In this document: positions 1 to 7,358 of the stretch, piece after piece
How the letters are laid out: every line of letters begins with the position of its first letter
Position numbering within the stretch: the stretch's first letter is position 1
Source: CAZDCZ01 sp964504155
GTDB lineage: Bacteria > Bacteroidota > Bacteroidia > Bacteroidales > UBA12077
DNA length: 46,254 nt
Assembly (NCBI GenBank): GCA_964504155.1
Contig: CAZDCZ010000008.1
Span: 1 to 46,254 of the forward strand
Reading direction: 5' to 3'
Program-made: the position numbers and the translations under genes
The notes under the pieces: model-generated
Told to the model about the DNA's origin: nothing
Databases searched by the model: none
The model's input: the letters and a program-made list of their open reading frames with translations, nothing else

Positions 1-319
1 TATAGAAGCATTGAAGAAAAGTATGCTAGCTTGATGCATTTAGCATAGTTATTTTTAAGCTAGAGCATTTAATAATTATAAATTAATTACTTAGAAGAAA
101 TTTTACTTATCGATATTATGTAAAAATAAAAATAAAAAGAATATAGAAAAATAAGTAACTTTTTTGTTTTTTTAATGTAAAAAGATTGTAACTTCGCATA
201 ATTTTTATTGCAATAATTCGTTAAGGAATAGAATCAAATCGAAATAAGTACGAAAACACATATGTTTAGTAGGGTTTTATAATATTGTATTTATTTAAGA
301 ATGAAAGGGATATTAAAGG
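1..319. other. Upstream region of rpoD, no gene recognised
   Basis: This AT-rich stretch precedes the sigma factor gene. I see no convincing coding region and no promoter with both Bacteroidota elements at normal spacing. A purine-rich GAAAGGGA at 303-310, about 10 nt before the rpoD ATG, could serve as ribosome binding site. A short open frame (15 codons ending in TAG at 46-48) touches the left edge, but it is too short to call. Confidence 0.5.
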
Positions 320-1180
320 ATGAGACAATTAAAGATTACGAAATCAATTACCAATAGAGACAGCTCGTCTTTAGAGAAATATCTTCAGGAAGTTGGGAAA
401 GAAAGTTTGATATCAGCTGAAGAAGAAGTAGAATTAGCCCAAAGAATTAAAAAGGGAGATAAAGTAGCTTTAGAGAAATTAACAAAAGCTAACTTAAGAT
501 TTGTTATTTCTGTTGCAAAACAATATCAATTTCAGGGTTTATCGTTACCCGATTTAATTAATGAAGGAAATCTTGGATTAATTAAGGCTGGTGAGCGTTT
601 CGACGAAACTAAAGGATTTAAGTTTATTTCGTATGCTGTTTGGTGGATTCGACAATCGATTCTACAAGCTATTGCAGAACAATCAAGAGTTGTTCGTTTG
701 CCTCTAAATAAAGTTGGTTCGCTAAATAAATTGCATAAAGCTTATGCAACACTAGAGCAGAGACACGATCGTACTCCAACAGCTTCCGAGCTTGCAGAAT
801 TTGTTGATCTTCCTCAAGAAAAAGTTGAAAGTACTATGCAACTATCAGGGAAACCTCTTTCTGTTGATGCTCCATTTGCCGATGGAGAAGAAGGAAGTTT
901 GTTAGATGTTATGGAGAATAAAGACGCTGTAAATACTGATTCTTTCCTTATTGACGAGTCGCTTAGCCGCGAAATAGAAAGAACACTAAACGTTTTGCCC
1001 GAAAAAGAAAAAGCTGTAATTAAATATTATTTCGGATTAGGCGTTTCTGAAATGTCGCTCGAAGAAATTGGATTAGAATTAGATCTTACGAGAGAACGTG
1101 TTCGACAAATTAAAGAAAAAGCTATTAGAAGATTAAGACATTCTTCAAAAAATAAATTGTTGAAAAAATATTTAGGATAA
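320..1180 (+). CDS. rpoD: RNA polymerase primary sigma factor (sigma-70 family, Bacteroidota type)
   Basis: This is a 286-residue sigma-70 factor that directs core RNA polymerase to promoters. Region 1.2 lies at about residues 17-50. Region 2 follows, with the NLRFV and SLPDLINEGNLGL motifs and the -10-recognition helix around YAVWWIRQ. Region 3 is in the middle, and a region 4 helix-turn-helix (LTRERVRQI) is near the C-terminus. The acidic region 1.1 of proteobacterial RpoD is absent, which is normal for the short primary sigma of Bacteroidota. The start fits the family N-terminus (MRQLKITKSI). The gene appears monocistronic and is followed by a hairpin terminator. A group-2 sigma is the only realistic alternative, but length and sequence point to the housekeeping factor. 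Confidence 0.95.
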   Translation: MRQLKITKSITNRDSSSLEKYLQEVGKESLISAEEEVELAQRIKKGDKVALEKLTKANLRFVISVAKQYQFQGLSLPDLINEGNLGLIKAGERFDETKGFKFISYAVWWIRQSILQAIAEQSRVVRLPLNKVGSLNKLHKAYATLEQRHDRTPTASELAEFVDLPQEKVESTMQLSGKPLSVDAPFADGEEGSLLDVMENKDAVNTDSFLIDESLSREIERTLNVLPEKEKAVIKYYFGLGVSEMSLEEIGLELDLTRERVRQIKEKAIRRLRHSSKNKLLKKYLG

Positions 1181-1192
1181 TATTATAATTTA

Positions 1193-1231
1193 TTCAAAAA
1201 AAATGGGACATTTATGTTCCATTTTTTTGAA
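1193..1231 (+). terminator. Rho-independent terminator of rpoD
   Basis: An A-run followed by TGGGA (1193-1208) pairs with TTCCA followed by a T-run (1217-1231) around an 8-nt loop, with one bulged base. The A-tract upstream and T-tract downstream make it potentially bidirectional. It lies 12 nt after the rpoD stop. Confidence 0.8.
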
Positions 1232-1443
1232 TGGGATATTTTCCTTAATTCCGCAACCACATAAAAATACTAAAAAAACTAGAAGCCTAAATGTATTTTC
1301 ACTTTATTTCTTATTCAAAACTGTAGAATAATACTACTTATAAAACCACGACTAATTTTGCTTTAGATACTTCTTTATCAAATAAAAGAGTGTTATCATA
1401 AAAATTGTACTATTCATAATGCTGCTTTATTAAGACGCTGATT

Positions 1444-1736
1444 ATGATACATATAAGACAACGGATGTTGCGTATGTATCCATGCTTACTACAAGTAATA
1501 GGTCGCAATTCTTCTAAATTAATCGATAATATGGGATATCGCAACGAAGAGTTAGAAGCAAATAAAGAATTTTGGAACGATTTGAGAAATGGGATTGTAA
1601 AAAAAAGAAACAAATACTGTGAAATTTAATTTGAACACACACTTTTGTTGAAACTTATACTCCAATCTTCGATGAAGATGGAAATCCTGAAGAAGTGTTG
1701 AAAATTGCAACAGATATAACAGAATTTGCAAAATAA
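1444..1736 (+). pseudogene. Decayed PAS-domain protein remnant
   Basis: Two out-of-frame pieces look like the C-terminal half of a PAS domain. The first (to 1629) reads EFWNDLRNGI, like the FW-x-LR-x-G segment of PAS/PAC sensors, and then meets stops. The second, in another frame (about 1635-1733), reads ETYTPIFDEDGNP followed by VLKIATDITE, the typical end of a PAS domain, and then TAA at 1734. Intact relatives would be sensor kinases or chemoreceptors. No start or downstream kinase domain remains. The downstream sequence in the same frame is transposase, so the sensor gene was probably disrupted by a mobile element and then decayed. The upstream part (1444-1560) is only weakly recognisable. 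Confidence 0.6.
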
Positions 1737-1742
1737 TTCATT

Positions 1743-2471
1743 ATCTTTAAAAATAAAAAAGTTATTGATCGTTTCCATGTTCAAGAAATAGCTTATGATA
1801 CTTTTCAAGAAATGAGAATTGCACATAGGTGGAATGCTATAAATGCAGAAACTAATGCAATAGAAAATGCAAAATCTGATAACATAAAATATATATCAAA
1901 GGTATTTCAAAATGGAGATACATGAAAACAATTATTAGCCCGTAGCAGATATTTGCTCTTTAAATCACAAGAGAAATGGATAGAGAAACAAAAAGTACGA
2001 GCTAAAATATTATTTATAGAATACCCTGATATCAAAGAAGCCTATAACCTAACTCATTCATTAAGAATGATATTCTCTCATACTAAAACAAAAGGTGTTG
2101 CATATACAAAATTTGCTCAATGGTTCAATACTATAACAGAATCAGGGTTCAAATCTTTTAATACTAACAAATTTGGAGTTTTTAAGAACCCCAAATTTGG
2201 GTATTTCTAAATCGGGATTATCCGCATTGCTTCCCACTATCCATCGCAAATCCATACAATTCGTTACACTTTTGTATGAATAATGCAAGTTAATACTATA
2301 TCTGCCACAATTTATTCTCATTATCCGGAAATTCTTAACTTTTTTGATAATCGAAGTACAAATGCTTCTGCTGAATCTTTTAATGCTAAAATTAAAGCTT
2401 TCAGAGCTACGCAAAGAGGTGTGACAGATATATCTTTTTTTCTTTTTAGACTTGCTAAAATTTATGCCTAA
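1743..2471 (+). pseudogene. ISL3-family (ISAon1-like) transposase, 5'-truncated and disrupted
   Basis: The conceptual translation starts in the middle of a DDE transposase (KVIDRFHVQEIAYDTFQEMR) and runs to a normal C-terminus (FFLFRLAKIYA, stop at 2469-2471). The segment NRSTNASAESFNAKIKAF holds the conserved catalytic-Glu region of the ISL3/ISAon1 group. The N-terminal half is missing, there is an in-frame TGA at 1923-1925, and about 132 bp of foreign sequence interrupts the frame between FKSFNT and ISATIY. No intact terminal inverted repeats were identified. It cannot encode an active transposase. Family assignment is from remembered motif similarity. Confidence 0.8.
2158..2298. repeat. 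Small insertion flanked by 9-bp direct repeats inside the transposase relic
   Basis: The 9-mer TTAATACTA occurs at 2158-2166 and again at 2290-2298. Removing one copy plus the intervening 123 bp restores the expected transposase reading (FKSFNT joined to ISATIY), so the repeats look like a target-site duplication around a small non-coding insertion. Inside is a hairpin: AAATTTGGAGTT (2170-2181) pairs with AACCCCAAATTT (2188-2199) with one mismatch. Further in, CCGCATT (2222-2228) and AATGCA (2282-2287) are partly complementary. No protein is encoded. It may be a MITE-like element. Confidence 0.55.
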
Positions 2472-2563
2472 GCCATCCTAATTTTTTGCTGACCCATAAT
2501 ATGGCTATTTTGTGAATAATTTCAATATTCATTCCATCCCCTGATACACCCATTAGATATTTA

Positions 2564-3730
2564 TTATCTTGAGATTGGCTGAGCAAAAGTTGTTACATCT
2601 TTTCCTGTGATTTGTGTGTCGCAAAGAATAATTAATCTTTCAAGAACATTACGAAATTCACGAATATTCCCTGTCCAATTAATTTTTTTCAAGCTTTCAA
2701 TAGCATCCTTAGTTATTTCTTTTTTCGAAACCCCATAATCGGCACATATTAGGTCGTTAAAATGTTCGGCAAGTAATGGAATGTCTTCAATTCTTTCGTT
2801 TAACGATGGAACCTTAATAAGTATTACACTTAAGCGGTGATATAAATCTTCTCTGAAGGTGTTATTTTCGATTTCCTTTTTTAGGTTTTTATTTGTTGCT
2901 GCAAGAATTCTTACATCAACTTTTATTTCTTTATCGCTACCAACACGGGATATTTTTTTTTCTTCGAGAGCTTTTAGAACTTTTGCTTGTGCTTTTAGAC
3001 TCATATCGCCAATTTCGTCAAGAAATATTGTTCCTTGATGTGCTTGTTCGAATTTTCCTTTTCGTTGTTTATGGGCAGAAGTAAAAGCTCCTTTTTCGTG
3101 TCCAAAGAGTTCACTTTCTATTAGTTCCGAAGGAATAGCAGCGCAATTTACTTCGACAAATGCTTGCTGTGATCTTTCGCTTTTTTCGTGTAACCATCGG
3201 GCAACAAGTTCTTTTCCTGTTCCGTTTGGTCCGGTTATTAATACCCTGGCATTAGTTGGAGCTACTTTCTCTATTAAATTTTTAACTTGAATAATAGGTT
3301 TCGATTCGCCAATAATTTCGTACGATTTGTTAACTTTCTTTTTTAATGTTTTTGTTTCGGTAATAAGACTCGATTTATCAAGTGCATTCTTTATTGTTAT
3401 CAATAATCTGTTTAAATCAACTGGTTTTTCAATAAAATCGAAAGCCCCTTTTTTTATTGATTCAACGGCAGTGTCGATATCTCCATGTCCCGATATCATA
3501 ATAATTGGAATATCGGTAGCTATAGAATATAGTTTTTCAAGAACTTCGATACCATCCATTTTTGGCATTTTAATATCAAGAATTACTATATCGTATTTAT
3601 TATCTGTAAATAGTTGTATTCCTTCTTCACCATCTTTAGCTAAATCGACATTATGTTTCTCGTACTCTAAAATATCTTTTAAAGTATCTCTTATGCTTTT
3701 CTGGTCGTCTATTACTAATATCTTAGCCAT
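2564..3730 (-). CDS. Response regulator with sigma-54-activator AAA+ domain, no DNA-binding domain
   Basis: This 388-residue NtrC-type protein has a receiver domain at 1-120 (phosphoacceptor Asp52 in VILDIKMP) and an AAA+ domain at about 138-370. Walker A is GPNGTGKE, the sigma-54 loop is GAFTSA at 214-219 instead of the usual GAFTGA, and Walker B is TIFLDEIGDM. The protein ends soon after the AAA+ module (DVTTFAQPISR) and lacks the Fis-type helix-turn-helix of classic NtrC. I infer that it activates sigma-54 polymerase without strong site-specific binding or through a partner. It lies 8 nt downstream of the ppx/gppA-like gene, so the two are probably cotranscribed. No cognate kinase is adjacent. 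Confidence 0.9.
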   Translation of the reverse strand: MAKILVIDDQKSIRDTLKDILEYEKHNVDLAKDGEEGIQLFTDNKYDIVILDIKMPKMDGIEVLEKLYSIATDIPIIMISGHGDIDTAVESIKKGAFDFIEKPVDLNRLLITIKNALDKSSLITETKTLKKKVNKSYEIIGESKPIIQVKNLIEKVAPTNARVLITGPNGTGKELVARWLHEKSERSQQAFVEVNCAAIPSELIESELFGHEKGAFTSAHKQRKGKFEQAHQGTIFLDEIGDMSLKAQAKVLKALEEKKISRVGSDKEIKVDVRILAATNKNLKKEIENNTFREDLYHRLSVILIKVPSLNERIEDIPLLAEHFNDLICADYGVSKKEITKDAIESLKKINWTGNIREFRNVLERLIILCDTQITGKDVTTFAQPISR

Positions 3731-3738
3731 ATTTTTTA

Positions 3739-4701
3739 TTATTTAATACGATTATTATTCTTTATTTTATTTATTGAATTTAAAAATTCAGCAAGAACTC
3801 CTTCTTTTATTGCATAGTTTGATTGAAAGAATTCTGACAGATTAAATTTTTTCAGTATAAAATTAACAAAAATACTTGCTAATACAATCATGTCGACTCG
3901 AACTTGCTCTAATCCTTTCATAGTCATTCTTTCCGAGTGTGTCGATTTGAGTAATACAGTATGTAATTTATTATATTCTTCAATGTCGAATTTATATGAC
4001 GAATCTCCAAATCCTTCGATATTTGTAATGTTTTTAGTTTCTAATATCATCGATCTAAACGAGTCGAAAGTTCCCGAGCTTCCAATTAATGTTTTAGGTT
4101 TATAAATACTAATAGCATTGAATAATATATCGAGTTTGTTTTCTATATACGATTCTATTTCTGATATTTCGTTTTTGCTTATCGGGTCGGAAGGATTAAA
4201 TTTGTCTAATAAACGGGCAATTCCTAAATCGAAGCTATGTTTCCAACTAATTGTATTTTTATTTGCAATAATAAATTCGTTACTTCCTCCTCCAATATCG
4301 AGAATTAATATGTTGTTGTTATTAAGATTACATGCTTGTTTTACTCCATAGTATATTAATTCAGCTTCTTTGTTCCCATCAATTATTTGAATTTTAATAT
4401 TAAATTTATTTTCTATTTCCTTAACTAATTCTTTTCCATTTTCCGAACTTCTAATTCCCGAAGTTGCTGTTGCAATTATTTTATCAACTTTATTTTCTTG
4501 TATTATTATATTTAATTGTTCAATAGCATTAATGCCTCGCATATATGCTTCGGTAGTTATGGTCTTGTTATTAATACCTCCTTTGCCGAGCTTTACTCCT
4601 TGTTTGTCGAGTAATAGGGTTTTAAAAGTGTTATTGGGTAGAGTTTGGGCAATTAGTAAATTAAAAGTATTGGTGCCAAGATCGATAATTGCGATTTTCA
4701 T
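3739..4701 (-). CDS. Ppx/GppA family phosphatase (exopolyphosphatase-like)
   Basis: This 320-residue protein has the ASKHA fold of exopolyphosphatase/pppGpp phosphatases. The N-terminal phosphate-binding loop is AIIDLGTNTFNLLIA, the central region has ATSGIRSS, and the second phosphate loop is ILDIGGGSNEF. GSSGTFDS and the C-terminal SERMTMKGLEQVR stretch also fit the family. It would remove terminal phosphate from polyphosphate or from pppGpp. The length matches the short, two-domain Bacteroidota form without the C-terminal HD domain of E. coli Ppx, so substrate preference cannot be fixed. It is the first gene of a pair with the sigma-54-type response regulator. Confidence 0.9.
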   Translation of the reverse strand: MKIAIIDLGTNTFNLLIAQTLPNNTFKTLLLDKQGVKLGKGGINNKTITTEAYMRGINAIEQLNIIIQENKVDKIIATATSGIRSSENGKELVKEIENKFNIKIQIIDGNKEAELIYYGVKQACNLNNNNILILDIGGGSNEFIIANKNTISWKHSFDLGIARLLDKFNPSDPISKNEISEIESYIENKLDILFNAISIYKPKTLIGSSGTFDSFRSMILETKNITNIEGFGDSSYKFDIEEYNKLHTVLLKSTHSERMTMKGLEQVRVDMIVLASIFVNFILKKFNLSEFFQSNYAIKEGVLAEFLNSINKIKNNNRIK

Positions 4702-4773
4702 TTATTTAAAGTTTTGTATTTTGCCGATATATATTTTTTTTGTTAAAGTAACGAAAAAAAAATAGAGAAGAGA

Positions 4774-4914
4774 AAAAAAGGACTGTCCAAAAAAGCCAGA
4801 TTATTGTCATTCTGAGCGAAGTCGAAGAATCTATTAGATTGAAAATGAGATATTTCGACAAGCTCAATATGACATAAATAGGTTGAAGCTTTATTTTTTG
4901 GACAGCCCTTTTAA
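4774..4914. repeat. MITE-like inverted repeat (nested hairpin)
   Basis: Two 19-nt arms, AAAAGGACTGTCCAAAAAA (4776-4794) and TTTTTTGGACAGCCCTTTT (4894-4912), are reverse complements with one mismatch. Inside them a second imperfect inverted repeat is formed by TGTCATTCTGAGCGAAGTCG (from about 4805) and its partner ending in GAGCTTGTCGAAATATCT read on the other strand (4847-4875). The inner TCATTCTGAGCGAAGTCGAA sequence resembles a dispersed intergenic repeat that I recall from many Bacteroidota genomes. It sits between the end of the ABC permease gene and the start of ppx/gppA, where it could also act as a terminator for the ABC operon. Confidence 0.7.
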
Positions 4915-4933
4915 AAATATTTATTTAGGATGC

Positions 4934-6274
4934 TTAGTATTTGTATCTAATCCATTTCCAAAGTTCTTTATAATTAATTTTTTTACCATACATAAGAATT
5001 CCTGTACGATATATTTTTCCTGCTAACCAGGTTGTTCCAATAAATGTAATAACAAGTAAGCCCATTGATAATGCAAGTTGCCAGCCCGGAACATCAAAAG
5101 GTATTCTTACCATCATAACAATTGGTGATGTAAATGGTATCATAGAGAACCAGAATGCTATGTCGCCGTGAGGATTTTGAATGGCATTCATCATTACAAA
5201 TATCGATATAATCAACGGGATTGTAATTGGCAGCATAAACTGTTGTGTATCTGTTTCGTTATCAACTGCAGAACCTACAGCTGCAAATAATGATCCGTAA
5301 AGTAAATATCCGCCAAGGAAATAGAAGATAAATGAAGCGAATAATATAGGGAAATCAATATTTTGTAGCGATGAAAATATTGATTCTATTTTGTTCATTT
5401 GTTGAGGTTCAAAAGCTTGTGATTGCGAAATGCTTTTGGAACTTAGAATGTTTTGTGTTACAATTTCTTGAGAATCTTTTGCCCCAAGATTGGGATATAA
5501 TACTGTTTTTGTAATAGAAACAATTGCTGTTGTAAGAATTATCCATAGCATGAACTGGGTAAGACCAACTAAGGCTATCCCAATTATTTTTCCCATCATA
5601 AGTTGAAATGGTTTTGCCGACGAAATAATTATTTCTACGACTCTACTGGTTTTTTCTTCTATAACACCGTGCATTACTTGGGAGCCAAATAAAAAGATAA
5701 AGAAATAAATCATAAATCCGCCAATATAACCTACAACCATTGCTACTTCGGTTGAGCTTTCTTTTTCTTCGCCTTCATCGTTCCATTGTATTGTTCTAAT
5801 CGATATGTTAGTGTCTATCGATTTCAAAATATCTTTATCAATGCCGGCAGCTTTTAATTTTTCGTTTTCAATAAGTTTTTCTATCGAATGTTCTATATGC
5901 GATTTTACCCCAAAGCTAGGTTGCTGGTCAGAAAATAGCTGAATTGCATTTGGGACATATGTAATTATTTTCGATATATATAAAACTGCATAATAATCTG
6001 ATTCTGAAAAGTCTACTTTTAAATTATTTACCGATTCGTTTTTCAGATATATAAATTTAATGTAATTTGTTTCGGGTAAATTATTAGTAAACATCCCTGA
6101 ATCGTCAATAACTGCAATAACTTTTTCTTTAGTATCTTCGAGTTGAGAAAGCCATGTAGGGATAATCATCATTGCTGCAAATAGCAATGGCCCAATAATT
6201 GTCATTATAATGAATGATTTTTTTCTTACTCTGGTAAGAAATTCTCGTTTTATTATTAAACTGATTTTATTCAT
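4934..6274 (-). CDS. ABC-2 family transporter permease (NatB-like)
   Basis: This is a 446-residue membrane subunit of an ABC exporter. A membrane segment near residues 20-42 is followed by a roughly 130-residue extracytoplasmic domain. About six more hydrophobic segments then run from residue 178 to the C-terminus, which is the ABC2_membrane_3/NatB arrangement. The region EEKTSRVVEIIISSAKPFQLMMGKIIG just after the second membrane segment is a signature of this family. It follows the ATPase gene after 30 nt, so the two form an operon. The substrate is unknown. NatAB in Bacillus exports sodium, but that cannot be assumed here. Confidence 0.92.
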   Translation of the reverse strand: MNKISLIIKREFLTRVRKKSFIIMTIIGPLLFAAMMIIPTWLSQLEDTKEKVIAVIDDSGMFTNNLPETNYIKFIYLKNESVNNLKVDFSESDYYAVLYISKIITYVPNAIQLFSDQQPSFGVKSHIEHSIEKLIENEKLKAAGIDKDILKSIDTNISIRTIQWNDEGEEKESSTEVAMVVGYIGGFMIYFFIFLFGSQVMHGVIEEKTSRVVEIIISSAKPFQLMMGKIIGIALVGLTQFMLWIILTTAIVSITKTVLYPNLGAKDSQEIVTQNILSSKSISQSQAFEPQQMNKIESIFSSLQNIDFPILFASFIFYFLGGYLLYGSLFAAVGSAVDNETDTQQFMLPITIPLIISIFVMMNAIQNPHGDIAFWFSMIPFTSPIVMMVRIPFDVPGWQLALSMGLLVITFIGTTWLAGKIYRTGILMYGKKINYKELWKWIRYKY

Positions 6275-6304
6275 AGTAATATTCTTTATATCGATATTTG
6301 AAAT

Positions 6305-7222
6305 TTATTTATTTTCGTTTACTACTTTAATAAAGATATCGTTCATACTAGGAATTACTTCGTTAAACGATAAAATTTCCATTTTTGGAATCAGTAGGGA
6401 AAGAAGCTCATTTTCTGATGTTTTATGTAATAATTTTATCTTTGCTTCTTTTTTTCCATGGACTTCTTTCTTGTAGAGAACTTCATAATGAGAATTTAAA
6501 ATAGTTTCTAAATCATCTGTATTTCTATTAAAACTAATTTTGTATATATTCGATTTATATTCTTGTTTAATATTACTTATTTTTCCTTGAAGAATATTTT
6601 TTGATTTATTAATTAAAGTAATATGATCGCAAATTTCTTCTACTGATTCCATATTATGTGTAGAAAAAATTATTGTCGAGCCTTTTTCTCGTAGATTAAT
6701 TATTTCGTTTTTAATTAATTGAGCGTTTATAGGATCGAAGCCGCTGAAGGGTTCGTCAAAAATTAATAATTTGGGTTCGTGCAATATTGTTGTTACAAAT
6801 TGAACTTTTTGTTGCATTCCTTTCGAAAGTTCTTCAACTTTTTTATCCCACCATGGTTGAATCTCGAATTTTTCGAACCAATATTTGAGTCGTTTTAGCG
6901 CTTCTTTTCGGCTAAGTCCTTTAAGTTGTGCAAGATATAAGGCCTGTTCGCCTACTTTCATTTTTTTATATAATCCACGTTCTTCCGGAAGATAGCCGAT
7001 TTGATGAATATCTTCGGGTTTTAATTTTCGTCCATTAAATAGTAGCTCTCCATTATCGGGAGCCGTTATTCTGTTTATTATTCTAAGTAATGTTGTTTTT
7101 CCGGCTCCATTCGGACCTAATAATCCATAAATAGAATTTTCCGGAACCGACATATTTACTTTTGTTAATGCTTGATGATTAACGAAGGTTTTGTCAATAT
7201 CAATTGCTTTTAATAGTTCCAT
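6305..7222 (-). CDS. ABC transporter ATP-binding protein (NatA-like)
   Basis: This 305-residue ATPase energises the permease encoded just downstream. It shows Walker A (GPNGAGKTT), Q-loop (IGYLPEERGLY), the ABC signature (LSKGMQQKV), Walker B (LLIFDEPFSGFDP) and the switch His (STHNM). The last 80 or so residues form the DUF4162-type C-terminal extension common in NatA-like exporters. It is the first gene of the two-gene operon. There is a 136-nt gap to the caspase-like gene upstream, which has its own terminator there. Confidence 0.94.
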   Translation of the reverse strand: MELLKAIDIDKTFVNHQALTKVNMSVPENSIYGLLGPNGAGKTTLLRIINRITAPDNGELLFNGRKLKPEDIHQIGYLPEERGLYKKMKVGEQALYLAQLKGLSRKEALKRLKYWFEKFEIQPWWDKKVEELSKGMQQKVQFVTTILHEPKLLIFDEPFSGFDPINAQLIKNEIINLREKGSTIIFSTHNMESVEEICDHITLINKSKNILQGKISNIKQEYKSNIYKISFNRNTDDLETILNSHYEVLYKKEVHGKKEAKIKLLHKTSENELLSLLIPKMEILSFNEVIPSMNDIFIKVVNENK

Positions 7223-7296
7223 ATGCTTTTAATAATTACTGATTTCTTATTTTTTTAGTATTAGATGTAAATTTAGAAAAAATGTTTAATTACTTA

Positions 7297-7334
7297 ATAT
7301 AAAATTAGCCTAATATGTAAATATATTAGGCTAA
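7297..7334 (-). terminator. Rho-independent terminator of the caspase-like gene
   Basis: TTAGCCTAATAT (7305-7316) pairs perfectly with ATATTAGGCTAA (7323-7334) around a 6-nt loop. On the minus strand the stem is followed by TTTTATATT. It lies 24 nt after the stop of the gene at 7359-8810 and separates it from the ABC operon. Confidence 0.75.
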
Positions 7335-7358
7335 AATAATACGGTGTTATATTTATTA

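Noticed and set aside
1..48. Short open frame ending at TAG 46-48, possibly the end of a gene before rpoD
   Set aside because: Only 15 codons, and no recognisable motif; any AT-rich edge gives such frames.
3327..3746. 139-codon plus-strand ORF across the response regulator gene
   Set aside because: It lies antisense to a clear receiver/AAA+ coding region and has no family features or promoter.
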